From the NCBI GenBank assembly GCA_030644725.1, contig CP130629.1, forward strand, positions 4,231,501 through 4,295,500: DNA of 64,000 nt, given 5' to 3'. Shown in pieces: positions 16,308-25,179 of this stretch. Below the pieces are notes generated by a model. It ran no database searches and was not told the origin of the DNA. It saw only the letters and a list, made by a program, of their open reading frames with translations. This DNA is from Candidatus Electrothrix communis (GTDB taxonomy: Bacteria > Desulfobacterota > Desulfobulbia > Desulfobulbales > Desulfobulbaceae). The position numbers and the translations under genes were made by a program. Within the stretch, counting starts at the first letter, position 1. Each line of letters begins with the position of its first letter.

Positions 16308-19250
16308 ATGATTGAGGGCTTGCTGGCAAGCTGGGGTGCCGCAGCAGCCTGGGGCATCTTTGGTCCGGTTTTGGAAAAGCTGGCCAAGGATGTGGTCAAC
16401 GATACGGCCAAGAACTACGTCAAAAAATCCTTCGGCAGCGTATTATCGCCCCTAAACCGGAAGCCGTTGACCAAGGCAACCGGTTTGGCAGTCAAAGAGC
16501 TGCTCAAGCAACTGGAAGACGAGCTGCTGGATGTGGAGATGGATACCGAGGAGGTGCGGGAGCTGGAAGGAATCGTTGCCGCCTTTCTGGAGCAGGACTC
16601 TGTGCAACTGGCCATTGGTGCTTTGTTTCTGGAACCGGGCTTTCATCTTGATCCGGCAGCTTTTGCCAAGGCATGGGCTGCAACTGAAGATGCCCCGGAT
16701 TTGCCGAGAGAATTTTCCTGGAGACGGATCAGTAAGCGTTTTAGTCGTAAGGTGGAAGCCATCCGGGAGGATTCAGTAGAACTGCGGGAGACCTTTACCC
16801 GTCTGCGTTCAGCAAAGGACAGCGAGGACTGGCAGAAAGGACGTGACCTACCTCCAGAGTTTGATCTGGACAAATACGCGGATGCTCTGGTGGAACGCTT
16901 TGCCAGTCTCAGTTTGGATAGTCTGGATACTGAGGGTGCGGCCTATAATGCGGTTCGCCTCTGGAACGTGTTTGTGCCCCAGTCCATCCGGGAATGTCAA
17001 AACTACCGACCGCAGTTGCTGGAGCTGCCCAAGGAAGAGCAGCAACGCCTGATTGCACAGGGTGAGGTCGATGCTCGCGAATTGGAGCTGCTGGAACGGG
17101 AACGCCATGACCTGCGGCGGGCTTATTTTGATCAGACTCCGCGTCCAGTCCTGGAGGTTTGCGCTGATCTGCAACTGCCCCGGCTCGTCATTCTCGGCGA
17201 TCCTGGTTCCGGCAAATCCTCCCTGCTTCGCTTTCTGGCCCTGGAATGGGCACGGGACGAGGACGCCAATCGTCGCTACACCGCACCCCTGCCTCTGCTC
17301 ATCGAGCTGCGCGATTACAACCAGTGGGACTGCCCCAACGGCAAGGGTTTTGTCTCGTATCTGCACCACGCCCGTACTTGGCACCGTCTTAATCAACAGA
17401 CCCTTGATGCGTTACTTAAAATACCGGGCCGGGTTGTGCTCTTGTTGGACGGCCTGGATGAGATTTTTGATCCCAAGGAGCGGGAGCAGGCTATCAATGA
17501 TATCCACCGCTTCAGCAACGACTATCCTGACACCCGAATCATCCTGACTTCGCGGGTGGTGGGCTATAAGGCGCAGCGGCTGCGGGGTGCCGGGTTTCAG
17601 GATTTCATGCTTCAGGATTTGGATGAAGAGCAGATTGCTCAATTCCTGGCCCTTTGGCACGAGACCACCTTTGCGGATGCCAACGAGGCTGAACGTAAGC
17701 GGGAACGACTGGTCAAGGCGATCAAGGACTCCCGGCCCATCAAGCTGCTGGCAGGAAATCCGCTTCTGCTCACTCTGATGGCAATCATCAACCGTTATCA
17801 GGAACTGCCCCGTGATCGGGCTCTACTCTATGAAAAGGCAGCGGAACTGTTGCTTCAGCAATGGGACACGGAACGCTTGTTGCAAGATTTTCCCGGCCTC
17901 AGTGGAGAGATCGACCTCCGGGCCAAGTCCGCTATCCTGCGTCGGGTGGCCTTGGCCATGCAAACCGCTGAGGGTCAAGAGGAGGGCCGGGCCGCCAATA
18001 TCATCCAGGGTGAACGGCTCACCTCCCTGATTGAAGCTTATCTACGCGAGGAACTCCATTTTGATCAGGCCCGCGCTGCGGCCAACGCCTTGGTCGATCA
18101 GCTCCGTCAGCGCAATTTTATCCTCTGCTTTCTCGGCGGAGACAGCTACGCCTTTGTCCACCGTACCTTTCTTGAATACTTCTGCGCCACCGAGTTTGTT
18201 TATCAGTTTGAAAAGAAAAAGACTCTGAGCCTTGAGGGGCTGCTTGCACTTTACGACGCTCATTGCCGGGATGATGATTGGCAGGAGGTGTTGCGCCTGA
18301 TTTGTGGTCAGCTTGATGAGCAGTTTGCGGGGCAAATCATTGAACATCTGATTAAAAAAGTTTATATCAAAAAAGAAGGCAGGGCAGCTACTGATAACCA
18401 TTCAGAGAGAATTGAAGAATTGGTGCTGGCTATCTGGTGTTTAAGCGAAGTAAAAAATACCAATAAGATTAATGAAGAGATAGGAGGTAACTTACTTCTG
18501 AAATCGATAGATTATTTTTTCCATAGAGGCGAAGATCCTGCTTCCTCAAAATTATTTGTCGCTGCTCGCTCGGTTGGAGCGGAATGGCCGGGGAAATTTA
18601 AATTTCAATTCACAGGACAATATCCAACATACGGTTTTCTTTTTGAATGGCCTATATTGTTAGCATCTATTTTTCAAGAACGTCTGTGGATTGAGCAACT
18701 CAGTGAGGCACTGTATGACACAGTACAGCGTGGAGCATTAACTGCGTTAGCCGAATATTGGCCTGATGATAAAACTCGTCAATTAATCACTCTGCGGGCT
18801 GTGCAGGGTAAGGATGAAGCTATCCGTAACACTTGTTTGAAATTACTGGTGGAAAAGTGGCCGGATGATGAAGTTCATCAACTTCTAATTCATTGTGCTG
18901 TGCAATATAAATATAAAAATAGTGGCCGCACGGCATTAAAACTACTTACAAAAAAATGGCCAGATGATAATACACATCAACTATTCAACGATTATATTAA
19001 AGCAGATGGTGAAATGGCTTCTATACATGGTGAAGACTACTCCCGTTTTGGTGGAATCGTATTTCAAAAGTATATATGGAATAACAGGTTGTATCTTGAC
19101 CCAAGCGAACCCATCCCTGCTGAACACATCCAAAAAGCCGCAAAAGCAGCCCATATTCCCCCAAGAAAAATCGCCGAAACCGTGCGCTCCCTTTCAGAAC
19201 ACATGGGCTGGGACATCACCAAGGGCAGCGAAGCCGGGAAGCTGCCGTAG
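16308..19250 (+). CDS. NACHT-domain STAND NTPase with C-terminal 33-residue repeats (NLR-like)
   Basis: This 980-residue signalling NTPase resembles bacterial NACHT anti-phage proteins. A helical N-terminal region (1-285) begins with a hydrophobic amphipathic stretch. The NACHT core follows: Walker A GDPGSGKS at 297-304, Walker B LLLDGLDE with the DGLDE at 381-385, then DTRIILTSRVVGY and AGNPLLLTLMA. Near residue 620 comes FVHRTFLEYFCATEF, the usual winged-helix end. The C-terminus has three degenerate repeats with WPDD at residues 818, 851 and 884, exactly 33 residues apart, likely a HEAT-like sensor. From about 18350 the gene turns AT-rich (hand counts of about 32-37% G+C per 60 bases against 55-62% in the NTPase core), suggesting a swapped-in sensor. 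Target and effector action are unknown. Confidence 0.85.
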   Translation: MIEGLLASWGAAAAWGIFGPVLEKLAKDVVNDTAKNYVKKSFGSVLSPLNRKPLTKATGLAVKELLKQLEDELLDVEMDTEEVRELEGIVAAFLEQDSVQLAIGALFLEPGFHLDPAAFAKAWAATEDAPDLPREFSWRRISKRFSRKVEAIREDSVELRETFTRLRSAKDSEDWQKGRDLPPEFDLDKYADALVERFASLSLDSLDTEGAAYNAVRLWNVFVPQSIRECQNYRPQLLELPKEEQQRLIAQGEVDARELELLERERHDLRRAYFDQTPRPVLEVCADLQLPRLVILGDPGSGKSSLLRFLALEWARDEDANRRYTAPLPLLIELRDYNQWDCPNGKGFVSYLHHARTWHRLNQQTLDALLKIPGRVVLLLDGLDEIFDPKEREQAINDIHRFSNDYPDTRIILTSRVVGYKAQRLRGAGFQDFMLQDLDEEQIAQFLALWHETTFADANEAERKRERLVKAIKDSRPIKLLAGNPLLLTLMAIINRYQELPRDRALLYEKAAELLLQQWDTERLLQDFPGLSGEIDLRAKSAILRRVALAMQTAEGQEEGRAANIIQGERLTSLIEAYLREELHFDQARAAANALVDQLRQRNFILCFLGGDSYAFVHRTFLEYFCATEFVYQFEKKKTLSLEGLLALYDAHCRDDDWQEVLRLICGQLDEQFAGQIIEHLIKKVYIKKEGRAATDNHSERIEELVLAIWCLSEVKNTNKINEEIGGNLLLKSIDYFFHRGEDPASSKLFVAARSVGAEWPGKFKFQFTGQYPTYGFLFEWPILLASIFQERLWIEQLSEALYDTVQRGALTALAEYWPDDKTRQLITLRAVQGKDEAIRNTCLKLLVEKWPDDEVHQLLIHCAVQYKYKNSGRTALKLLTKKWPDDNTHQLFNDYIKADGEMASIHGEDYSRFGGIVFQKYIWNNRLYLDPSEPIPAEHIQKAAKAAHIPPRKIAETVRSLSEHMGWDITKGSEAGKLP

Positions 19251-19290
19251 GGACGAAAGATTTTTCGCCCTTACTGTTTCATGCTATAAT
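19251..19290 (+). promoter_or_regulatory. Hairpin after the NACHT gene and extended -10 promoter for the antitoxin
   Basis: GGGACGAAA and TTTCGCCC just after the NACHT stop can form a terminator-like hairpin. TGCTATAAT at 19282-19290 is a perfect TATAAT preceded by TGn, an extended -10 element. No good -35 is present, as is common with extended -10 promoters. Transcription would start near 19297, ahead of the antitoxin gene with AAGGAG eight bases before its ATG. Confidence 0.5.
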
Positions 19291-19343
19291 AAATCATTAC
19301 GACGCAATGATATAGAAAGGAAACAGCAGCAAGGAGACACGAT

Positions 19344-19548
19344 ATGGAACAAATAGTTGTCCAAGTACGGGATAAAGAGAAGGCCAAAATGCTGCTTGAT
19401 CTGCTGACAGCGTTGGACTTTGTTGATTCTGTTCAGGCCGGTCAAAGCGAAACTTCTGAGCAGGATACCCCCGGAGGATTTCTTTTCCTTGGCAGGAATC
19501 TGGAAGGACAGAGATATTACCCAGGAGTCAATTCGTAAAGAATCATAG
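19344..19548 (+). pseudogene. Frameshifted antitoxin-like small protein
   Basis: The uninterrupted frame gives 64 residues and stops at 19538. Its C-terminus is unnatural after residue 43. If the C5 run at 19468-19472 is read as C4, the frame continues as DTPEDFFSLAGIWKDRDIT and then QESIRKES, ending at the TAG of 19546-19548. That tail is the common C-terminus of small type II antitoxins of the 'DFFxLAGxWKDRDI' kind, and the N-terminus MEQIVVQVRDKEKAKMLLDLL fits. So the gene is either disrupted by a one-base insertion or carries a sequencing error. No matching toxin gene follows. Confidence 0.65.
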
Positions 19549-19594
19549 ACGAGGCCGCAGGCATGATTCTCTGCAATATCATTGAGGTGAAATT

Positions 19595-19915
19595 ATGGGA
19601 GAATATTCTGTTCAACGACCGTTACAACGTCCGCCGGTGCATCCGGGTGAAATTTTGCGTGAGGACGTGCTGCCGTCTCTTGGCCTTTCTGTCAGCGAAA
19701 CAGCCGGGCGACTCGGTGTCTCCAGGCAGCAGCTGCATCGTATTTTAGCAGGGACTCATCCGGTGACAACGGAAATGGCCTTGAGGATCGGCAAGTTTTC
19801 CGGCAACGGCCCCGGCCTTTGGCTTCGTATGCAGCAAGCCTATGATTTATGGCATACCGAAAACCGAATTAAAGAGGAGTTGTCTCATATTGAAACAGTT
19901 GCCCCGCCCTCCTGA
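19595..19915 (+). CDS. higA: HigA-family antitoxin (XRE-type helix-turn-helix)
   Basis: This 106-residue DNA-binding protein has the HigA signature PPVHPGEILREDVLPSLGLS, then the helix-turn-helix SVSETAGRLGVSRQQLHRIL and the distal FSGNGPGLWLRMQQAYDLWH. HigA represses its own promoter and neutralises the mRNase HigB. The usual HigB toxin, which normally precedes HigA, is absent; the preceding gene is the frameshifted antitoxin 46 bases away. GAGGTGAA lies upstream of the ATG. It is therefore an orphan antitoxin or a free-standing regulator. Confidence 0.85.
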   Translation: MGEYSVQRPLQRPPVHPGEILREDVLPSLGLSVSETAGRLGVSRQQLHRILAGTHPVTTEMALRIGKFSGNGPGLWLRMQQAYDLWHTENRIKEELSHIETVAPPS

Positions 19916-19966
19916 TGAAACGGATATCACGCAAGATTCAATCAATAACAGCCCCGGAGCAATATC

Positions 19967-20434
19967 ATGGAATGGGCAGAAGTCATAAATAATCCCTTCT
20001 TGCAGAATCTTCCCTTCAAGATCGAGCTGAACCGCTTCGGTAAAATCCTCATGACCCCGGCTTCCAATCAGCACGGACGCATCCAGGGTCGTATGGCCGC
20101 GAACCTTATCAATAAGCTGCCCAACGGTGAGGTCATCACGGAATGCTCTATCCAAACCTCAGAAGGCGTCAAGGTGGCCGATGTGGTTTGGGCCTCGGAT
20201 GAGTTCATCCGGACCTTTGCCTATGAAACTCCGTACCCCAAGGCCCCGGAAATCTGCATTGAGATTGTCTCCCCGTCAAATTCTAAGGCAGAAATGACAG
20301 GCAAGGTGGAACTCTATCTGGCAAAGGGTGCGCAGGAAGTCTGGGTGATATACGAGGGCGGCAAAATCACGACCTACAGCCATGTCGGTGAAATAGAAAA
20401 AAGCGCACTCGCCCCTGCTGCGCAGAACCTGTAA
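19967..20434 (+). CDS. Uma2-family (DUF820) restriction-endonuclease-fold protein
   Basis: This 155-residue protein of the PD-(D/E)xK superfamily is widespread and multi-copy in cyanobacteria and filamentous bacteria, with no defined biological role. The core is visible as GVKVADVVWASDEF (catalytic Asp near 69) and PEICIEIVSPSNSKAEM (catalytic Glu and following residues near 92-106), then KVELYLAKGAQEVWVIYE. GGAG lies eight bases before the ATG. It sits between an orphan antitoxin and a peptidase, in what looks like an accessory segment. Confidence 0.85.
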   Translation: MEWAEVINNPFLQNLPFKIELNRFGKILMTPASNQHGRIQGRMAANLINKLPNGEVITECSIQTSEGVKVADVVWASDEFIRTFAYETPYPKAPEICIEIVSPSNSKAEMTGKVELYLAKGAQEVWVIYEGGKITTYSHVGEIEKSALAPAAQNL

Positions 20435-20449
20435 GGACACTTCAAGACA

Positions 20450-21598
20450 ATGCAGCTCCAAGAACTGATCAACCGAGAACGACTGGCCCGAACCTTTATT
20501 CGCCTCTGTGAAACCGACAGTCCGTCCCGCAAGGAAGGACGCATGGCCGCGCTGGTCACGGAGCTGCTCTGCGCCCTTGGTGCAGAACCACCCTTTGAAG
20601 ATGATTCCGCCGCCGCAACCGGCTCGGAATGCGGCAACCTGATTTTCCATTTTGCAGGCGATTCGAATCAGGAACCGCTGTTTTTCAATTGCCATCTGGA
20701 TACGGTAGATCCTTGCCTGGGTATCAAGGTGGTGCGTAAGGATGATATTTTTACCAGCCTGGGCGAAACCATCCTGGGCAGTGACGATAAATCCGGCATT
20801 GCCGCCATGATCGAAGCCCTGACCGTGCTGCGGGAAAATAAGCTGTCCCATGCGCCGATGGAGTTTGTCTTTACCACCTGCGAAGAGATCGGGCTGCTCG
20901 GGGCTAAGGCCCTGAATCCTAAACATGTCCGGGCCAAGATGGGCTATGCCCTGGATTCCACCGGATTCGGCAGAGTGATTATCGGGGCACCGGCATCCAA
21001 TCGGCTTCGTATTACCGTCAAAGGTGTGGCAGCCCATGCTGGCTTACACCCGGAGCAGGGCATTAATGCTATTGTCTTGGCAGGTCAGGCCCTGGCAGCG
21101 GCTCCCAGCGGCAGGATTGACGACGAGACCACAGCCAATTTCGGCACGATTCAGGGCGGTGCCGCCTCTAATATCGTTGCGGAAGAGGTCATTATTGTGG
21201 GCGAGGTACGCAGCCATTCCCCGGAAAAATTGGACCGCCTGACCGCTGAGATCAAACAGGCCTTTTCCCAGGTGATTGAGGAATGGAGCGATCCTTCTGG
21301 CAAGGCCCGTGGCGTCCCGGAGCTGGATTTCCGGGCGGAACAGGATTTTCCAGCCATGCAGCTCTCGGCTGAGGATGCAGTTCTTCAGCGACTTGCTGCT
21401 GCTGCTGCCCGTATCGGCATCCCCATGCAGCATGAGATTGCTGGCGGCGGCAGTGATGCTAATATTTTTAACGGCTGCGGCCTGCCCACAGCCATTATCG
21501 CCACCGGCATGACCCATGTCCATTCCACGGATGAGCAGGTCAGTCTTGAGGATATGACCAATTTGACCGCCTTGCTGCTGGCACTTGTCAGCAGCTGA
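20450..21598 (+). CDS. M20-family metallopeptidase (peptidase T-like)
   Basis: This 382-residue zinc exopeptidase resembles PepT-like aminopeptidases of the M20 clan. Metal and catalytic segments are CHLDTVDP (near residue 85), GSDDKSGIAAMIEAL (near 110), TTCEEIGLLGAKAL (near 143) and the closing IATGMTHVHSTDEQVSLEDM. The lid/dimerisation domain occupies roughly 180-290. It probably trims small peptides in the cytoplasm; the substrate length preference cannot be read. It begins 15 bases after the Uma2 gene and may be co-transcribed. Confidence 0.88.
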   Translation: MQLQELINRERLARTFIRLCETDSPSRKEGRMAALVTELLCALGAEPPFEDDSAAATGSECGNLIFHFAGDSNQEPLFFNCHLDTVDPCLGIKVVRKDDIFTSLGETILGSDDKSGIAAMIEALTVLRENKLSHAPMEFVFTTCEEIGLLGAKALNPKHVRAKMGYALDSTGFGRVIIGAPASNRLRITVKGVAAHAGLHPEQGINAIVLAGQALAAAPSGRIDDETTANFGTIQGGAASNIVAEEVIIVGEVRSHSPEKLDRLTAEIKQAFSQVIEEWSDPSGKARGVPELDFRAEQDFPAMQLSAEDAVLQRLAAAAARIGIPMQHEIAGGGSDANIFNGCGLPTAIIATGMTHVHSTDEQVSLEDMTNLTALLLALVSS

Positions 21599-21626
21599 AA
21601 AAAAGCGCTTTTTTCAATGCAGGATC

Positions 21627-21770
21627 GTAGGGGCAGGGTCCCTGTGCCTGCCCGTTTATTATACCGTCGTTTATACTGCTGCACGGGAACGTTCAGGGGG
21701 AACACAGGGGGGTCGCTCCTTGTTTTATGAGATTATCGTTGTTGTAGGGGTAATTCATGGATTACCCTTA
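21627..21770. repeat. Two GTAGGGG-type palindromic repeat units
   Basis: The unit at 21627-21653 starts GTAGGGGCAGG and closes with CCTGCCC. The unit at 21744-21770 starts GTAGGGGTAAT and closes with ATTACCC. Both share the GTAGGGG opening and are short interrupted palindromes. A related pair lies at 42927-42988, so this appears to be a dispersed small repeat family. No gene is visible in 21599-21835 otherwise. Confidence 0.5.
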
Positions 21771-21835
21771 TGTATATACGGAAAAACAACAGGTTTGTCC
21801 CTGCGGCACCCTGTATATTATTATCAGAAACCAAT

Positions 21836-23146
21836 ATGCCAGTAAAAGAACAGGATCAGAGAGTAAAAGAAGCCCAGCGTGCTACAGCGGGACAGGAGGA
21901 TGTCTTTCTCCAGCGCATTCCTGATGCGGTGTATCAGGAGATGGTGGACACCTTTTCCGAGCAATATCATTTTTGCAACGGTTCGGAAAACGGAGGGAAG
22001 ATGCGGATTGCCAATTATTTCGTCGGCATCAGCGCACGTCTAGCTAACAGCTTTAATCAATTCATTGCAACGATTGAGCAGGAAGCAATGGATGACCGGC
22101 TGCCAGCCTTTCAGGTGCCCAACGGTTTTGCCCCGCAAGAGGAAAATCTGCTACCCACGGAACATGGCGGCGGTTTTTCTATGGGCAGCTTTGATATGGC
22201 GGTAACAGATAAGGGGCTGCGTAATATTGAATCCCAGGCTGTTGCCACCTATCCCATCAGTGCTGCTTTGCTCAATCGGGTGCTCTTGCAGCATTTGCCC
22301 GGTGCTGATGATGCCTTTCTCTTTGCAGACGGCCCGCAGAAGGGCTGGGATGATTTTCAGCAAGTCTACCGGAAAATACTGGGAGGCGAGCAGGGCGAGC
22401 GGGTTGTGCTCACGGACAGGAAGGTGCAGGAGCAAAAAACCAATTTTGAATTCTATGCCACCAAGAAAGAGCTTGGCCTCCCTGTTGATATTGTGGATAT
22501 GGAGGATTTTTTTGAGCAGGACAGCGGACTGTACTATACCGACTCTGCCGGTCAGCCGGTGAGGATAACGCGCCTGTACAGCCGGGTTAATTTGCCCGAT
22601 GCCCTGTTTCTGGAAAACTACCCGGAAGGGTCTGCTTGGCAGTTTCGTTTTGATAAACGATATGAGGGATTGCAGCTTGTCAATCATCCGATCAAACAGT
22701 TTTTGGTCTCCAAACGGCTTGCTCCGCACGTTGAACATCCTTTGAATCCGACCAGTTATGAGTTAGCTGAGGTTGCCTCTGCTTTTCGCCAGGGTATTCT
22801 GGCCTATGATGATTATGTTTGGAAGCATAAATGGGGTGCTGCCGGGCATCGTCTCTTTCTTTCGCCTTCAGAGGAGGTGTTGGACAAGCTGTCCGATGTG
22901 CTGGGCGAATATATCGCCCAGAAAAAGGTGGATTATACAACCTTTGTTACCGATGATGGACAGGAGAAGATAGTAGAGTTACGGTTTATGACTGCCCGGC
23001 ATAATGAGCAAACAATAACCGTGCCTATGGCACGAATAGGGCATGTTCATCGAGACCAGGCCGGGCGGAAGGCATACAAGATTCATTTTGGTGACAATAA
23101 TATGGCCGGATACGGCTTCAGTCCGGTCCTGATTTTTAATGAATAA
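21836..23146 (+). CDS. Conserved protein, possibly circularly permuted ATP-grasp
   Basis: This is a 436-residue soluble protein that I cannot firmly assign. The segment [15 protein letters not shown] near residue 265 and the following [17 protein letters not shown] resemble the R-x-x-R/hinge region of glutathionylspermidine-synthase-like, circularly permuted ATP-grasp enzymes. [19 protein letters not shown] near 125 resembles the substrate-loop strand. The C-terminus is beta-rich ([20 protein letters not shown]). The ATG at 21836 is chosen because the extra upstream residues of the longer frame come from a repeat-rich spacer. It lies 50 bases before cysK. Confidence 0.6.
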   Translation: MPVKEQDQRVKEAQRATAGQEDVFLQRIPDAVYQEMVDTFSEQYHFCNGSENGGKMRIANYFVGISARLANSFNQFIATIEQEAMDDRLPAFQVPNGFAPQEENLLPTEHGGGFSMGSFDMAVTDKGLRNIESQAVATYPISAALLNRVLLQHLPGADDAFLFADGPQKGWDDFQQVYRKILGGEQGERVVLTDRKVQEQKTNFEFYATKKELGLPVDIVDMEDFFEQDSGLYYTDSAGQPVRITRLYSRVNLPDALFLENYPEGSAWQFRFDKRYEGLQLVNHPIKQFLVSKRLAPHVEHPLNPTSYELAEVASAFRQGILAYDDYVWKHKWGAAGHRLFLSPSEEVLDKLSDVLGEYIAQKKVDYTTFVTDDGQEKIVELRFMTARHNEQTITVPMARIGHVHRDQAGRKAYKIHFGDNNMAGYGFSPVLIFNE

Positions 23147-23196
23147 CGCCCATCCCAGTCCTCTGGGGCGGGACAAAAAAAAGCGAGGGAAGGAAG

Positions 23197-24123
23197 ATGC
23201 AGATTTATGCAAATCTGGCAGAGAGCGTGGGCAATACCCCTTTGGTTCGTTTGGGCAGGATCGGGGCGGGCTGTGCAGCAGAGATCGTGGCAAAGCTGGA
23301 ATCCTCCAACCCGCTGGGTAGTGTGAAGGATCGTATTGCCGTGGCTATGCTGGATGCCGCAGAAGCGGACGGCCTGCTTACCCCGCAGACCACTATTATT
23401 GAGCCGACCTCGGGAAATACCGGGATAGGGCTGGCCTTTGTCTGTGCTGCCCGTGGCTACAGGCTGATTCTGGCCATGCCGGAAACAATGAGTGTGGAGC
23501 GGCGTAAGCTGCTTGTTTATCTCGGAGCTGAGCTTGTCCTGATACCCGGATCAGGGGGCATGAAGGGTGCCATTGCCCGTGCCGAGTCCTTGCTGCAAGA
23601 AAATGCACCGAGCTGGATGCCCAATCAGTTTGCCAATCCTGCTAATCCGGCCATGCATCAGCGGACCACCGGCCCGGAGATCTGGGAGCAGACCAACGGC
23701 GCAGTGGATATCCTGGTTGCCGGGGTGGGGACCGGCGGTACCCTCACCGGGACAGGACGTTTTCTGAAAAAACAGAATCCGCAGATCCGGATTGTGGCTG
23801 TGGAGCCTGCTGACTCACCGGTGCTGTCCGGCGGTAATCCGGGACCGCATAAGATTCAGGGGATCGGGGCCGGTTTTATTCCAGAGATCTTGGATCAGCA
23901 ACTTATTGACGAGGTGGTGCAGGTCAGCAACGAGGAGGCTTTCCAAGCAGCCCGTGGCCTTGCTCGGCAGGAGGGGATTCTTTGCGGGATATCCTCGGGT
24001 GCAGCTGCGGCTGCGGCCCTGAAAATCGGGGGCAGGACGGAGAACCAAGGGAAACGAATCGTAGTGATGTTGCCGGATACGGGGGAACGGTACCTGAGTA
24101 CGGAGCTGATGGAATCTGCCTGA
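23197..24123 (+). CDS. cysK: Cysteine synthase (O-acetylserine sulfhydrylase)
   Basis: This 308-residue PLP enzyme makes cysteine from O-acetylserine and sulfide. The N-terminal [12 protein letters not shown] is typical. The PLP lysine lies in [18 protein letters not shown]. The substrate loop is [20 protein letters not shown], and the phosphate-binding [16 protein letters not shown] follows. [15 protein letters not shown] and [13 protein letters not shown] close the family pattern. Length and order are normal for CysK. Nothing nearby encodes a serine acetyltransferase. Confidence 0.93.
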   Translation: MQIYANLAESVGNTPLVRLGRIGAGCAAEIVAKLESSNPLGSVKDRIAVAMLDAAEADGLLTPQTTIIEPTSGNTGIGLAFVCAARGYRLILAMPETMSVERRKLLVYLGAELVLIPGSGGMKGAIARAESLLQENAPSWMPNQFANPANPAMHQRTTGPEIWEQTNGAVDILVAGVGTGGTLTGTGRFLKKQNPQIRIVAVEPADSPVLSGGNPGPHKIQGIGAGFIPEILDQQLIDEVVQVSNEEAFQAARGLARQEGILCGISSGAAAAAALKIGGRTENQGKRIVVMLPDTGERYLSTELMESA

Positions 24124-24174
24124 GTAGCCTGATTTTTTTTTGAGAGAGGAGAGAGACGGGAAGGTCTACGCGTT

Positions 24175-24792
24175 TCAGCGTTCCTCTTCCTCTTTGATGG
24201 TCGGTACATTCAGGAGATCATTGACCTGCCCCAGCATTTGCGAAGCAGCATCATGGATGGCCTGAAGGTGTTTATCTTGGTCTTGACGCATCTCAGGGAA
24301 ATTTTCGTCGGTAAGCAGCTCAGACATGGTGATAATGAAACCCAGAGGGTTTTTAAGATCATGAGCAGCCAGCCGCAGGAAACGATCTTTAAGGTGGTCA
24401 AGTTCGAGCAGGCAATCATTGGCCTTCACAAGACGTTTGCCCACTGCTATGCGGCTTTGCAGTTCGCCGACGTGGACCGGCTTGCTGATAAAATCATGGG
24501 CCCCCTGGTCAAGGGCATGGATGGCATCCTCTTTATCTGATTTGCAGGTCAAAAGGATCGTATACGTCAGCTGCGCATTGGGTTTATCCTGAAGCCGGGA
24601 GCAAATTTCAACCCCGTCAAGACCAGGCATCATCCAATCCAACACCGCTATTCGAGGCGGGTCTTGACTGCGGAGAAAGGTCATCGCCTCAAGGCCGTCT
24701 CCTGCCTCGACAACAGTATATCCCCATTTTGCCACACAAGTTCTGAGCAAAGTTCTGGTCGACAATTCGTCGTCTGCAATGAGAAGTTTCAT
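24175..24792 (-). CDS. Response regulator with HisKA-like domain but no kinase ATPase
   Basis: This is a 205-residue protein. Residues 1-120 form a receiver domain: DDE at 6-8, phospho-acceptor D in AVLDWMMPGLDG near 53-62, and the switch lysine in DFISKPVHVGE. Residues 130-200 form a helical hairpin with DRFLRLAAHDLKNPLGF, a histidine-kinase H-box. The reading frame ends after VNDLLNVPT with no HATPase domain, and none is encoded downstream. It may act as a phosphotransfer or dimerisation adaptor. It is divergent from the hybrid kinase gene and may partner with it. Confidence 0.8.
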   Translation of the reverse strand: MKLLIADDELSTRTLLRTCVAKWGYTVVEAGDGLEAMTFLRSQDPPRIAVLDWMMPGLDGVEICSRLQDKPNAQLTYTILLTCKSDKEDAIHALDQGAHDFISKPVHVGELQSRIAVGKRLVKANDCLLELDHLKDRFLRLAAHDLKNPLGFIITMSELLTDENFPEMRQDQDKHLQAIHDAASQMLGQVNDLLNVPTIKEEEER

Positions 24793-25179
24793 TGTATAAC
24801 ACCCATCCCGGCCCAGCGGGCTGGGACAACAAAGAATGAAAATTGGCTGGTTGCTTGGTCAGCTTTGCTGATCATTTTCATAGAACATATTGGTTACTGG
24901 GCGAAGTCAGGAGGCCAGGTGTCTTTGCCTCTACGCCACTTTCTTACAGATTTTCGATAGCAGAAAGTACAACTGATACTGTAAAGGAAGCGTATTGCGA
25001 AGTCAATAAGAAGAAAAGAGAGAAACTATTATGCATACAACAGAGCGGGTTTTGACAGAATTGGTCGGTTATGATACGTTATTTCTCTAAAGATCTTTTT
25101 GGTTAAATTTCAAAAAATATCCTGCAATGCAACAGCCTTCCTCGTAATTATCGCGCTCCCTTTCATATCAATCAGAAAT
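24793..25179 (+). promoter_or_regulatory. Divergent intergenic region with candidate kinase promoter
   Basis: This 387-base spacer separates the REC-HisKA gene (minus) from the hybrid kinase gene (plus). A perfect TTGACA at 25052-25057 is followed, 17 bases on, by TACGTT at 25075-25080, which would start transcription about 90 bases before the kinase ATG. A tiny 19-codon frame (25031-25090) overlaps it but has no support. No RNA gene is recognised. Confidence 0.4.

Noticed and set aside
18750-18970. 99-base periodic repeats as a DNA repeat array
   Set aside because: The period is 33 codons within an open protein frame, and nucleotide identity is low, so this is a protein repeat.
20276-21037. 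A 253-codon minus-strand frame opposite the M20 peptidase
   Set aside because: Shadow of a well-supported gene; no start context or known motif.
25031-25090. A 19-codon leader peptide before the hybrid kinase
   Set aside because: It overlaps the best promoter candidate and has no ribosome site or attenuator structure.
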